A DNA stretch of 64,000 nucleotides from Zymobacter sp047495495 (GTDB taxonomy: Bacteria; Pseudomonadota; Gammaproteobacteria; Pseudomonadales; Halomonadaceae). The first letter of the stretch is position 1. The number at the start of each line of letters is the position of its first letter. The DNA lies in contig NZ_CP179930.1 of the NCBI RefSeq assembly GCF_047495495.1, positions 1,178,001 through 1,242,000 of the forward strand. Direction: 5' to 3'. This document shows positions 37,401 to 45,485 of the stretch, in pieces. Below the pieces are notes generated by a model, which saw nothing but the letters and a program-made list of their open reading frames with translations, ran no database searches and was not told the origin of the DNA. Both the position numbers and the translations under genes were made by a program.

Positions 37401-40400
37401 CAAAAGGGCACTCTGTCGAAGAAAACCATCGACACTCACAGCGAAGTGCATGATCGCACGGCACTGGGTACCACGCTGAGCGGTGACAGCGTGGTAGTGA
37501 ACGCTGGTCAGGATATGCGCATTGATGCGAGTAATGTGGTGGGCACCCAGAGCATCCAGTTGGCAGCGCTGCGCGATCTTGATATCGCCACGGCCACCGA
37601 GCAGCGCGACCACCAGACCAGCACCCAGGTCAGCAAGAAAGGGGCGCTGTCAGGTGGGCTGGCGAAGGCCATCGGTGGATACACTGGCTTTATGGCGGGG
37701 CCTGTAGGCTGGGCGGCAGGTAAAGCGTTGGGCGAGCAAGGGCCGATGAGCAGCAGCAACAGCAGCACGCTCGCCAATGACGCTTCGCTATCCGAAAAAG
37801 GCAGCCAACTGCTGAGCCAAGGGAATATCGCGCTTAGTGCTGGGCAGGATGTCATCCTCAAGGCCGCTAGTGTTAATGCCGGGCAGGCTATCGGCGTTCA
37901 GGCTGGCCGTGACGTTGCGTTGACCACCGCTCAGACCCTCCAGAACCAGAACGTCGAGACGACTTCTTCAAAACAAGGCTGGACATCCGGCAAGCGTTCC
38001 GAGACCCAAAGTATCGGCTACGATCGCACCGCGACGGGCACCACGCTTAGTGGTGACCGCGTAAACGTTGAAGCCGGCCATGACGTCAGTGTGACGGCCG
38101 GCAACATTGTAGGCAGCCGGAGCGTGTCGCTGGCGGCAGATAACGATCTGCACGTAACAACCGCGGCAGAGGAACACGACCGCCAGACCTCATCCATTAC
38201 GAGTAAGAGTGGTGTGATGAAGAGCGGTGTGACCGGCGTCATGATCGGTAAGAAGTTGGAGCAGCGCACCACCGATAGCCAAGGGGATACGGCACACGGC
38301 TCGACGGTTGGGGCCAGCGAGGGTAATACCACGCTGGTAGCGGGTAAGACCCTGCACGTCCACGGCAGTGACATCGTGACCGGACACGACCTTGCCCTGC
38401 AAGGCAGTGACGTGACGGTCGACGAGGCGCGCAATCGCTATACCGATATCACCAAAACCAAGACCGAGCAGAAAGGCTTGACGTTGGCGGTGACTGGTAT
38501 GGTCGGCAGCATGGTCGAAGCGGCGCATGAGCTGAAGCAGGTAGCCGAAAGTGACGAGGACGATCGTCTACGTGCGCTGCAGGCGATCAGTGCGGTGCTG
38601 AAAGGCGTTCAGGCCGGTCAGAGCGTGCAGGGCGGCCAGCAGGGCAGCACAGTCGCGGTCAGTGCCAGCATCGGCCAGCAGAAAACGTCTAGCGAACAGA
38701 CCCAAACCCAGGACACCACCGCTAGCAGCACGCTTGGCGCAGGCAACGATCTGACCGTGAGGGTACATGGCCAGCAGGGTAAGGGGGACCTCACCATTGT
38801 CGGCAGCCAGGTCAAGGCCGCTCATGACATCGCTCTCGACGCCGCACGCGATATGACGTTGGTTTCTAGCCAGGATGTCAGCACCCTGAAAGGCAGCAAT
38901 AAGAGTGGCGGTGGCAGCATTGGTGTCAGTGCTGGCGATCGCGGCCTAACCGTCGATGTTGCCGCCAATGCCGGTCGAGGTAAGGAAAAGGGCAACAGTG
39001 TTTCGCATGTCGAGACCACCGTGGATGCCGGGCACGATGTAGCGCTTAACAGCGGACGTGATGCCTTGCTACAAGGGACTCAGGTTAACGGTGAGCGTAT
39101 CCGTGCCGATATCGGTCGTCACCTGACGTTAAGAAGTGAACAGGATGAAGAGGAATACGACAGTACCCAGACCAGCGTGAGTGGTGGTGTCAGTGCCGGT
39201 ATCGGGACGGGGGGTGTTCAAGGCAGCATCAGCAACGGCACGATGGACAGTTCATTCATGTCCGTGAAAGAGCAGTCTGGGTTGTTCGCCGGTAAAGGTG
39301 GCTATGACGTCAAGGTAGGGGAGCATACCCAGCTGGATGCGGCCGTCATCGGCAGCCGTGCCGAAGCCGACAAAAATCGCCTTGAAACCGGTACGCTGGG
39401 CTTTAGCGACCTGGAAAACCAGCTGCACTTCAATGTACAGCAAACAGGAATATCCGGCGGCACCGGTGCGGGTGGCGCGCAGATGGCCATGGGGGCGGCG
39501 GCATCTGCGGTGACCGCGTTGATGGGCAATAATGGTGATGACAATAGCACGACGCATGCTGCCGTCAGCCAGGGTGATATCCTGATTCGTGATCAGGCAC
39601 ATCAATCACAAGATATTGCCGCACTCGACCGTGATGTCGAACATGCCGCTAACGCCCTGACCCCGCTCTTTGACAAAGAAAAAGAACAGCAGCGCCTTAA
39701 AACGCTGCAAACCGCACAGACGGTGGTCAATCAGGCCATCAATATCGGTGTGACTTACGGCGAACAGCAGGCCTACGTCGCGGCGAAGAATGACCCGACG
39801 GCGCATGCACAGGCGATGGCTGCCGCTGACGAAAAAGTGAAGAGTGGCACCGGGTTTGGCTACTACAGCGATGCTGATCGCCATCAAGCCGCCTACGACG
39901 AAGCGCTGAAAAATACCGATGCGTATGCCAATACGATGAAAGACTACGGCATCGGGAGCGATAACCAACTGTGGCTGCAGAGCGGAGCCCACCTTGTCAC
40001 CGGGCTGGTGAGCGGGAACACCCAAGGCGCGGTTGCCTCTGCCGCCGCACCCTGGTTGGCCAAAGGGGTTAAGCAAGCGACCACCGGTGGCAAACCCAGC
40101 GAGCAGCTGAGTGCCACAGAAACGGCAGTGAATGCACTGGGCCATGCGGTCGTCGGTGGTGCCGTAGCGTCCGTATCCGGCGGTAATGCTAAAGCGGGTG
40201 CCGCTGGCGCTGCGGCAGGTGAACTGGCGGCCCATGCCGCCGCTCATGTCATCGCCGATGGCAAACCCACGAGTGAACTGACCCAGAGCGAACGCGAACA
40301 GATCAGCCAGTGGGGGCAAGTGGCCGGCGGCGTTGCCGGTGGTCTAGCGGGCGGCGGAAGCAACCATGCGGCCGAGATTGGCGCAGGGGCGCAGGCGGGT

Positions 40401-41534
40401 AAAAATGCGGTGGAGAATAACCGCCTAACACTGCCACAGATGAAGCAAGTCGTAGATGAACTGGCAGATTGCATAGCGGATTACGGCTGCTCTATGCCCA
40501 AGGTGACGGCTAAGTGGACGAAAACTGGGCTAGAGCAAGAACTGGAGTACCAAAAAGGTAATTTCAGTGCTCCGAAGGAGTACGCCAAAGATATTGCTAT
40601 TCCCGTGTGGGAAGCCGCTAATCATCCGGTCGACACTATAGGAAATGCCTGGACGTACACAGCAGACGCTTTAGTACACCCGATTGAAAATTGGGACAAG
40701 CTGAGCACCTTTAAGTTTGTCATCGCTCCCTATGAGCTTATAACTAAGCCTATACAGGCACGCGTTGAGAACATCGGCCGTTATTATCTTGGTAACGGTG
40801 GCAAAGAAGCTTCCTACAATGCGGGTGTAGAGTCCGGCAAGCTTGCCATTGACGTAGGTTCTCTCTTTATTGGTGTGGGGGAGGTTGGTGGGCTTAGAGT
40901 GGGTGTGTCTGGCGCAGAAAAAGCGGCTTCTGCTGTAGAGAGAATTGGCCTTGAAAGTGCAGAAACTGCTGCTAATGTAGCCAACGCGGACAGAATGGCC
41001 GCAGAGGCTTCAATAGCGACAGACTCATCGCCTAAGATTACTATTACCGGAACGGAGCCTGTTAAGCCACTTACTAATGGTGGTGCGCCGTATGTAAATG
41101 CTGAGCAGGCCAAAATTGGTGAAAGCTTAGCTCAGCAAGCAGCGTTATCTCACACATCTTCTTGGCCAGAGATGCGTGCTCAGTTCTTGGATAAAAAACT
41201 GCCAACTACTGATTTCAAGATGACAGTTGATGGAAAAGTCCTCAATTCGGTATCAGAAGAAGGCGGTGGGGCTGCTGTTTTTATGGTCGATAATGAAGAG
41301 GAAATTAAAAATATATTTAAGCATATGATTGAAGCTTCTGAAATGCCTGCTCAAAGAAAACACCCTAAAGGAGTTTATTATCCATATACTATGAAAGATG
41401 GTACTAAAGCTGTATTGAGAAGTTTTGCTGATAGTGAAAGATTAATGGGAAGGCACTGGACAATAGAGTTTGCTAAGATACCAAGTGTCAAAGTTAATAA
41501 ATTGGAAATAAAGTTTATAACTAATGATGACTAA
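31416..41534 (+). CDS. cdiA: CdiA contact-dependent inhibition toxin (filamentous haemagglutinin family)
   Basis: 3372-residue two-partner effector. The start at 31416 begins the extended signal peptide MNRHLYRIVFNKARGLLMVA, then a hydrophobic core ending PLAYA|DI. Residues about 55-300 form the TPS secretion domain (NPSGIHCDGCGFINADRG; QVNIQTPNADGVS). Filamentous repeats occupy about 300-1330 and 1780-2720. Between them is the middle region (SHYLIETDPRFTQYKQWLG near 1632), where receptor binding is expected. The pretoxin domain ends in VENN at 2999-3002 (40410-40421). The 370-residue tip contains an entry-type part with hydrophobic GKLAIDVGSLFIGVGEVGGL, then an unrecognised toxin domain from about residue 3250 (SSWPEMRAQF to FITNDD). 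GC falls sharply after VENN. The stop overlaps cdiI. Confidence 0.95.
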   Translation: MNRHLYRIVFNKARGLLMVAAERTTSRTAAASSQGERRSMSTHVLPSAVLSVLVAAIAAGAVPLAYADIVADGRAPGSQQPTIIETASGRPQVNIQTPNADGVSHNVYRQFDVDAHGAILNNSRQAVSTQLGGYVDANPWLSHGEARVILNEVNSPNPSQLKGWVEVAGRRADVVVANPSGIHCDGCGFINADRGMLTTGRPMMDGDRFNGVTVEQGTVAIDGAGLDARQTSHTDIIARAVSVNAQVHGSDVSVITGANTVDTRDAQHPVITPIKGKGETPEVALDVSALGGMYANRIVMVGTEKGVGVHNAGVIGASAGEVAITTNGQLVNAGTLKGGAQGVSLSAQDGVINQGKLTSDGGTLSLDSPTPLRNEGQLVAGGDLTLVAPEITSSEASVLAAGVDHDGHLTQPGKMVIQASEKVEVHGKVLATDAVTASAPQISATGAQIAAHNVSLNGRQIDTSSARVQASSMNVAAEDGVRNRQGHWQAERVTVTTPALDNQSGRIVHTGQDALSIATVALDNTGGVVATTQADMALTSGQALDNNGGTLSSHGQLSIDAHGINSAGGTVDAGSDLMLEAHGKAVASRGGSMAAGRRLSVTGGALDNAGGQLIAGQQVDVDTHQQLLNNTGGIIQADEGKTSLATGTLVNANGTVQGKGLNVDTHGQRLDNHNTADRGLISRGDMVLKAGEVDSHHGRIGSFGSLTFTAANVMNDDGLLQAGKKLTLTAEEVSSKAGTVMSRGGDAELSTQTLDNTGGLIQSAGGLSIDTHGQSLDNRSTADRGLVSQGAMTLASGVLQNDNGRIVGLDALSLQAGDVANGHGVIEAARTVALDTATLNSSAGRVAAGDALSIDTHGHALTNTDSGDDAGIMASGDLTVQAGQVDNANGYLAGHGKTSIVAGALSNAAGTVVGNGGLMLSTQAFDNRHGHLQTPVALSVDTHGQSLDNREGTIVGDQGLLLDSGMLDNRQGIVSGQQALTVDTHAGVLDNRQGQLMASGALSLEGGELHNSAGQIQTVDGGHLIFTRVLDNADGGLIRANGTLALKSALIDNRATRTAGGIEANALTLNADRIDNRRGLLRAGDALTLMPTVQVDNRDGLITANGALSLKGTPNTVLESAEGTLIGNRVDVAVGSLPREGHLLSQGDLTLDVKNSIDHHGELKANRDLSITTEGRLDNHSLIQAGGALTLNAQAISNDRDGEMSGERVSLSARDTLTHRGLIDGDTVFVKAGTFDNLGTGRLYGDHLAVSATTLNNLPEQGTAPVIAARERLDIAAGTLINRDHALLYSQGDMAVGGALDEQQHATGSAGRLDNLSASIETMGNLSLAADEINNRDLHVVTSGASDIISSVVVHELQPEGDAKRYSDSEAKVIRAYEKRDNLQYPGGRTERWKEYRYTRFIQEGHIEKDDPAIIRAGGDISLKSSILNAYNSKVLAGQQLSVDSHRLNNIDVKIQRKETEGELVGSNTRNPTFKAGQVTDYWPAVHKGSRHGSGRRHKTDVTRSSATGYGIYQKSYDVGLSTVSYKSMQVSVPEQRLLPTSTLAPVAADQQAALQQAGSPSRSAASVRTVPAITLGNSDAGAGQPELPGTLTAAAALNTTKASTAPIVIRTLALDTTLPDSALFTPTHDSDSHYLIETDPRFTQYKQWLGTDYMRERLSESPTRMHKRLGDGFYEQQLVRDQVMRLTGQRYLDGFDNDDTQFKSLMNDGIAFANRYGLTPGVELSAEQMALLTSDIVWLVDRNVTLADGSVETVTVPQVYAHLHEGDLAGNGSLLNGRDVALQTDTLVNDGQIASRERTRIAATDVTNSGTLSGNRVEVSAGHDLSNIGGRIQGQQAVTLEAGHDLTSASTFNENAKERYRNRQAGIYTESDNGALTLTALNNISLTASEVLNAGDNGKLALTAGSDIALGTEATHDGYSFDFGKGTYSREATSSEQGSQLISNGEIQLAAGQDIRLKAADVSAQQGINVQAGRNVALSAGQETADLVNHTHTVQKGTLSKKTIDTHSEVHDRTALGTTLSGDSVVVNAGQDMRIDASNVVGTQSIQLAALRDLDIATATEQRDHQTSTQVSKKGALSGGLAKAIGGYTGFMAGPVGWAAGKALGEQGPMSSSNSSTLANDASLSEKGSQLLSQGNIALSAGQDVILKAASVNAGQAIGVQAGRDVALTTAQTLQNQNVETTSSKQGWTSGKRSETQSIGYDRTATGTTLSGDRVNVEAGHDVSVTAGNIVGSRSVSLAADNDLHVTTAAEEHDRQTSSITSKSGVMKSGVTGVMIGKKLEQRTTDSQGDTAHGSTVGASEGNTTLVAGKTLHVHGSDIVTGHDLALQGSDVTVDEARNRYTDITKTKTEQKGLTLAVTGMVGSMVEAAHELKQVAESDEDDRLRALQAISAVLKGVQAGQSVQGGQQGSTVAVSASIGQQKTSSEQTQTQDTTASSTLGAGNDLTVRVHGQQGKGDLTIVGSQVKAAHDIALDAARDMTLVSSQDVSTLKGSNKSGGGSIGVSAGDRGLTVDVAANAGRGKEKGNSVSHVETTVDAGHDVALNSGRDALLQGTQVNGERIRADIGRHLTLRSEQDEEEYDSTQTSVSGGVSAGIGTGGVQGSISNGTMDSSFMSVKEQSGLFAGKGGYDVKVGEHTQLDAAVIGSRAEADKNRLETGTLGFSDLENQLHFNVQQTGISGGTGAGGAQMAMGAAASAVTALMGNNGDDNSTTHAAVSQGDILIRDQAHQSQDIAALDRDVEHAANALTPLFDKEKEQQRLKTLQTAQTVVNQAINIGVTYGEQQAYVAAKNDPTAHAQAMAAADEKVKSGTGFGYYSDADRHQAAYDEALKNTDAYANTMKDYGIGSDNQLWLQSGAHLVTGLVSGNTQGAVASAAAPWLAKGVKQATTGGKPSEQLSATETAVNALGHAVVGGAVASVSGGNAKAGAAGAAAGELAAHAAAHVIADGKPTSELTQSEREQISQWGQVAGGVAGGLAGGGSNHAAEIGAGAQAGKNAVENNRLTLPQMKQVVDELADCIADYGCSMPKVTAKWTKTGLEQELEYQKGNFSAPKEYAKDIAIPVWEAANHPVDTIGNAWTYTADALVHPIENWDKLSTFKFVIAPYELITKPIQARVENIGRYYLGNGGKEASYNAGVESGKLAIDVGSLFIGVGEVGGLRVGVSGAEKAASAVERIGLESAETAANVANADRMAAEASIATDSSPKITITGTEPVKPLTNGGAPYVNAEQAKIGESLAQQAALSHTSSWPEMRAQFLDKKLPTTDFKMTVDGKVLNSVSEEGGGAAVFMVDNEEEIKNIFKHMIEASEMPAQRKHPKGVYYPYTMKDGTKAVLRSFADSERLMGRHWTIEFAKIPSVKVNKLEIKFITNDD
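40196..41185 (+). repeat. 990-bp direct repeat, copy in cdiA
   Basis: Spans the last part of the pretoxin domain, VENN and the entry part of the toxin tip. The matching copy is at 46049-47038, at a constant offset of 5853 bases at both ends and at VENN, so there is no net length change. Most of it is nearly identical; a patch after VENN (40442-40560) is more diverged. Homologous recombination between the copies would delete 5853 bp and swap the toxin tip. Confidence 0.9.
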
Positions 41535-41880
41535 CGATGAGCTATACAAAGATGTCATAGAAACTAGCTTTGGATTTTCTATTTCATCAATATGGGATGA
41601 CTTAAAGTACAATCATTCAAGTCTTTCTTACAAAGAGAGAATCGAGAAGTTTTTATTTATATTAAATCGGGCAATGGAAAGTGGTATTTTGAGGTTGGCG
41701 GATGATGGGAATTTTCTTGAAGGTAGTATTGATGAACAAGTAAAAAAATTTAGAGAAAATTTTCCTGAGAAAGAGGAATATATATGCGAATATATATTCG
41801 GTATAGATATATACGAAAATATCTGGATTCCTGGTGGAGCTGTCTGGATTACTGCTAAGGGAAAAGAAATTTGGACTTAA
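41524..41880 (+). CDS. cdiI: CdiI immunity protein for the resident CdiA tip
   Basis: 118-residue acidic cytosolic protein (MMTNDELYKDVIETSFGFSI) whose start overlaps the cdiA end by 11 bases, the expected place for the cognate immunity gene. It ends WIPGGAVWITAKGKEIWT. Two paralogues lie downstream (47371 and 47946) with the same SFGF, KIxxF and GGxVWIxxxGxEIWT features. The pattern recalls the uncharacterised DUF596 family, but this is from memory. An alternative ATG is 3 bases on. It is AT-rich, unlike the core genes. Confidence 0.85.
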   Translation: MMTNDELYKDVIETSFGFSISSIWDDLKYNHSSLSYKERIEKFLFILNRAMESGILRLADDGNFLEGSIDEQVKKFRENFPEKEEYICEYIFGIDIYENIWIPGGAVWITAKGKEIWT

Positions 41881-41992
41881 TTAGAATACCAAAGCCTCGA
41901 CCTATACTGAAAGTAATATTTTATAAGTATACTATAGAAGATAGTTTTAAAGCAGTATTAAAGTTTTCAGACAGTGGGGCTGCACTGGACTT

Positions 41993-42733
41993 TTATTTAT
42001 TGGTGTGGGGGAGGTTGGTGGGCTTAGAGCGGGTGCGGCTGGCGCAGAAAAAGCGGCTTCTGCTGCAGAGTAGAGTAGGGCTTGAAAGTGTTGAAGCTGC
42101 GACTAATGTGGCCAAAGCGGACAGAATGGCCGCAGAGGCTTCAGTAGCGGTAGCATCATCGCCTACAACCGCTATTGCCAGAACTGAGCCTATTAAACCT
42201 GGCACATCTTTAAGTGCTGAGCAGGCTAATATTGGCACTGCGAAGAAGACTAGTGAAAAAGCTGGGAGGATAAGTCTTAAAAGTACAGAGCTTGCTACAG
42301 AAGTAGAGCAGGCACTTTTTTATAAAGCTTGGGATAACCTTCTTAACAAAATAGATAGCTTTCCTTCAAAATAAAAGCAGGAATGCAAGCTACAATGGTA
42401 GGGGCTTATGATGTAGAAACAGGCCAAATAGCAATTGGCAGTAGTAATGGGAAAATAACAGCTAAAATGTTGCATCCTAAAACTGTCGAATATGTGGAAA
42501 GCAAATTAAATGTAAAAATAGGCGAGTTTACAAGCTTATGCCCTAATAAAGCTGGAGCGTGTGCAGAAATTTCTGCAGCTGATAGGTTGATACGAGAAGG
42601 TGCTGATCCATCAAAAATAAAATTCACGGATGCTGTGAGGCCTAGAGCAATATGGCGGAAAGAAAGTTTAGAAAAAGGTATGATAATAAAACCTTGTGAA
42701 AACTTTAAGGTAACGTGGCCAAAAGAGCATTAA
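41993..42733 (+). pseudogene. Displaced CdiA tip with YwqJ-like deaminase domain, frameshifted
   Basis: Begins abruptly within the entry domain, matching cdiA (FIGVGEVGGLRAGAAGAEKAAS), without start codon or VENN. A one-base insertion near 42071 moves the frame (VGLESVEAATNVAKADRM continues). A compensating one-base loss near 42370 restores the first frame for the toxin part (KIKAGMQATMVGAYDVETGQ onward). The domain has NKAGACAEISAADRLI and PCENFKVTWP, the C/H-A-E and PCxxC-like arrangement of YwqJ-type deaminases, although the second Cys of PCxxC reads Phe here. Immunity gene remains follow at 42737. It is silent as it stands, and could act as a donor for recombination only if repaired. Confidence 0.72.
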
Positions 42734-42736
42734 ATT

Positions 42737-43338
42737 ATGAGCGATCTAAATAAAGACTGGGTTCCTGAGTTTGGAACTATATTTACTTGGTTTGCAATGG
42801 ATAAATTTGGAAGAATTGCAGTTATGGTTAATAACTGTTGGGGCGATATACCTAATTCTTTGTTGAGTATTAATGATATTGATAATCAACTGAATGATAT
42901 TGGTGAATATATGTGGGGCGAGTCTAAGAAATATAATAAATACCCAGAAGATAAAAAAGGTGGATATTGTTTGGATTGTTATTCTTCTTGGCTTTATGGA
43001 AAAGGAGCTACAAGGGGGGGGTAATAGAACAACTAGAAAATGAATATATTAGTTCTGGTAATTATTCAGAAGTTAATCTCGCTATAAATAGAGGTTTTTT
43101 TGAATACTTTGCTGTAGAAGGAAATAAAGAAGGTGAAGATTATCCTGTAGGTTATTCTGGAAAAACAAAAATGGGAGATTATTATCGTTATTTAGTTCCC
43201 ACTATATATGCTTCTATTGAGGATTTTCCAAAAGAGCTTCGTCATCTTATAGCGGTATCTCCTGTACTTGATTTTACAAGTGATAGAGTTTTGAAGAATG
43301 AAAAAATAAATTATTACTTTCCAAGTTGCTATTCGTAA
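42737..43338 (+). pseudogene. Immunity gene, family B copy 1, frameshifted at a G8 tract
   Basis: The first frame (MSDLNKDWVPEFGTIFTWFA) runs to a stop just after eight Gs at 43014-43021; the rest (VIEQLENEY... to INYYFPSCYS, stop 43336-43338) lies in another frame. One extra G would join them into about 200 residues that align without gaps to the paralogue at 48514 (TRGGVIEQ against TRDEFVQS). It starts 3 bases after the deaminase domain stop, so it was probably that toxin's immunity gene. Slippage at the G tract could switch it on and off, or the base may be a sequencing error. Confidence 0.8.
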
Positions 43339-43371
43339 CAATTGGAAGTGTATAAATTATTTGTTGGTTAA

Positions 43372-44163
43372 GACGAAAAAATATATTGGCAAGCATATAA
43401 CCAAACAATTGACAACAATAAGCAGAAAGCAGAAGCGGCTCCCGCAAATGAAGCGATCTATTTTCTTGGCGGACCTGCTGGAGCCGCAATACGCTCGGTT
43501 CTAGCTGTAAAAGGGACAGAAGAACTGATAAATGCAGTAGATGATGCGTCCAAAGGAGAATATAAAGAGGCATTAAAAGATGCTGGGCTAGGTGGTCTGG
43601 ACTTGCTGGGCGCTCGAGCACCTGCTGGACAGGGATTTGCATCTCGAGGGACTTTTTCAGGTAGATCAGCAACTGACATCTCTATGAAAATAGAGAACTT
43701 ACCAAATACCGAAATAAGAGTTGTGCTTGATAAAAAAATTAGAACTGCTCTTCCTCGTGTAGAAGCGGAATTGTCATCTAAAGATGGAGTCATTTTTAGA
43801 GACACAAACCAAGGTAATCGCCCAGATTTTCATCTTAATGAAAACAGTAGGGATACACTAATAAAATACCGTATTACGAATAAAGAAAGTAAGAGAAAAG
43901 ATGGAAAATCATTACCTAATAAAAACATGGCTACTGCCCATGCTGAAGTAGGAGCAATACAGCAAGCTTTTGAGGCTGGAAAAACAGCGGGAAATTCAAT
44001 GGAGTTAATAGTTACTGGAGAGCCAATCTGTGGCTATTGCACAGGAGACATTGCTGCTATGGCAAATTTGTCTGGGCTCAAGTCTCTGTTGATAAAAGAA
44101 GAGTATACTGGGACAGTTTTTTTCTGGAATGAAGGTATGAAAAGTATCAAGGAGAAAAAATGA
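43372..44163 (+). CDS. Orphan CdiA tip with cytidine-deaminase-like toxin domain
   Basis: Open frame of 263 codons beginning after a TAA at 43369-43371, with no ATG near its 5' end (first plausible starts TTG 43603 and ATG 43684). Residues 1-85 look like an alternative entry region (FLGGPAGAAIRSVLAVKG). The C-terminal half has ATAHAEVGAIQQAFEAG and EPICGYCTGDIAAM. These are the HAE and PxCxxC zinc-site motifs of the deaminase fold, so the product would modify bases in nucleic acid. No secretion signals are present, as expected for a displaced tip. The stop overlaps the immunity ATG by 4 bases. Confidence 0.75.
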   Translation, partial: DEKIYWQAYNQTIDNNKQKAEAAPANEAIYFLGGPAGAAIRSVLAVKGTEELINAVDDASKGEYKEALKDAGLGGLDLLGARAPAGQGFASRGTFSGRSATDISMKIENLPNTEIRVVLDKKIRTALPRVEAELSSKDGVIFRDTNQGNRPDFHLNENSRDTLIKYRITNKESKRKDGKSLPNKNMATAHAEVGAIQQAFEAGKTAGNSMELIVTGEPICGYCTGDIAAMANLSGLKSLLIKEEYTGTVFFWNEGMKSIKEKK

Positions 44164-44531
44164 TGCATAGCCTGTCATGGACTTTGGGAAAAAGTAATGG
44201 GTCAATGAAAGATTTTAATTTTAGTGATGTTTTGGATAAACTTTCATTTTTGAAAAAATCTTGTGGTACAGTAACCTTAAGGTCGTATAAAAATGACGAA
44301 GAATTTATGCTCCAGGTTAGAGCAGAAAATGATAATTATCTAGTGACTTTTGGAGGGGTTTTTGATGGAGATTATGATGTTATGTCATATGATGGGAGTG
44401 GGGATGGATCTATAATGATACTGGGAGATTTATGGCCAGAAGCACAGGTTTCCAAAGATTTTAACTTTGTTGAAAGTGTGTTTAAGGTATTTTATAAAAC
44501 TGGCTGGGTGCCTAAAGACATGCTAAATTAA
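44160..44531 (+). CDS. Immunity protein for the HAE/PxCxxC deaminase tip
   Basis: 123-residue acidic protein (MMHSLSWTLGKSNGSMKDFN) starting inside the toxin stop (ATGATG overlapping TGA), so translation is coupled. Its pattern (YLVTFGGVFDGDYDVMSYDG; GDLWPEAQ) is typical of small immunity proteins but I cannot name the family. It is AT-rich. Unlike its toxin it has its own start and may be expressed, protecting against kin with this toxin. Confidence 0.7.
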   Translation: MMHSLSWTLGKSNGSMKDFNFSDVLDKLSFLKKSCGTVTLRSYKNDEEFMLQVRAENDNYLVTFGGVFDGDYDVMSYDGSGDGSIMILGDLWPEAQVSKDFNFVESVFKVFYKTGWVPKDMLN

Positions 44532-44641
44532 ATTATTATAAATGGCAATTGTGAACTTTTTATTATTAAAAATTATGCTTTCTTAGGAGAATAACTTTGT
44601 CTATTAAAGATCATATATGAATATGATGAAAGTTTTTATGT

Positions 44642-44797
44642 GATCAGCTTGTTAGGCCTGGTTTACACCCGGCTGATATAAAATTCACACATGCAGTTAG
44701 ACCGAGAGAAGTGTTTAAGCAAGGAGAGTTTATTCCTGAACATATAGTTGCACCTTGCGAAAATTGTAAAGTAACTTGGCCAAAAGGAAATGACTGA
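44642..44797 (+). pseudogene. 3' remnant of a second YwqJ-like deaminase tip
   Basis: Open stretch encoding PADIKFTHAVRPREVF and APCENCKVTWPKGND. It matches the end of the deaminase at 42383-42733 (SKIKFTDAVRPRAIW; KPCENFKVTWPKEH), here with the PCxxC motif intact. The rest of the domain is missing. Its stop TGA overlaps the ATG at 44797. Confidence 0.75.
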
Positions 44798-45405
44798 TGT
44801 CTGATCTAAATGAAAACTGGAAACCTGAATATGGAACCATTTTTACTTGGTTTGCTCAGGATAAGTTTGGAAGAATTGCTGTAATGATAAATAATTGCTT
44901 TGGAGATCTTCCGAAATCCTTATTAAGGATAAATAATGTAGAGGAGTGGCTTGACCATACAACTGACTTTATGTGGGAAGAATATGATAAGTATCGAGAT
45001 ATTCCAGGAGATAAGTTGGGAACGTTTTCTGTAGATTTATTTTCTTTTTGGCGTAATGGGCCTGAAATTACAAAAGAAAGCTTGCAGGAGAGTTTATCAG
45101 CGCAGTTTGAAAGAATAGGCCGCAAAAGTGATATCAATTTAGTAGTAAATAGGGGTTTTTTTGAATATCAAGCGGTAGAAGGTAGTTATGAAGGTGAAGA
45201 CTATCCTGTCGGGTATAATGGAAAGACTAAAATGGGCTATTATTATCGCCACTTAGTCCCTAGTAAGTATGCTTCTATTGAAGATTTTCCTGATGATTTG
45301 CATCATGTTATATGTGTGTAAGATATAGTGGATTTTACTGTTGATAGGGTTTTAGAAAGTAAAAAAATAAACGAATTTTTTACTCGGCAATACTGTGGTA
45401 ATTGA
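44797..45405 (+). pseudogene. Immunity gene, family B copy 2, cut by a stop codon
   Basis: Reads MSDLNENWKPEYGTIFTWFA through YNGKTKMGYYYRHLVPSKYA to a TAA at 45319-45321 (174 residues). The same frame then continues for 27 codons (DIVDFTVDRVLESKKINEFF...) homologous to the ends of copies 1 and 3, stopping at 45403-45405. A single change (TCA to TAA would fit, giving VSD as in copy 3) explains it. The truncated protein might still work. It overlaps the deaminase remnant upstream, as expected for a toxin-immunity pair. Confidence 0.78.
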
Positions 45406-45485
45406 TAAAAATTGGCTATTTTATATATACAATTTTTTGCACTTAATCCCACGCTATTGTTACAGGTGTAAATAATAGAAATGCT

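Noticed and set aside
41871..42374. Single intact 167-residue gene directly after cdiI
   Set aside because: Its first part is an out-of-frame reading of entry-domain DNA homologous to cdiA; it is better explained as a frameshifted displaced tip.
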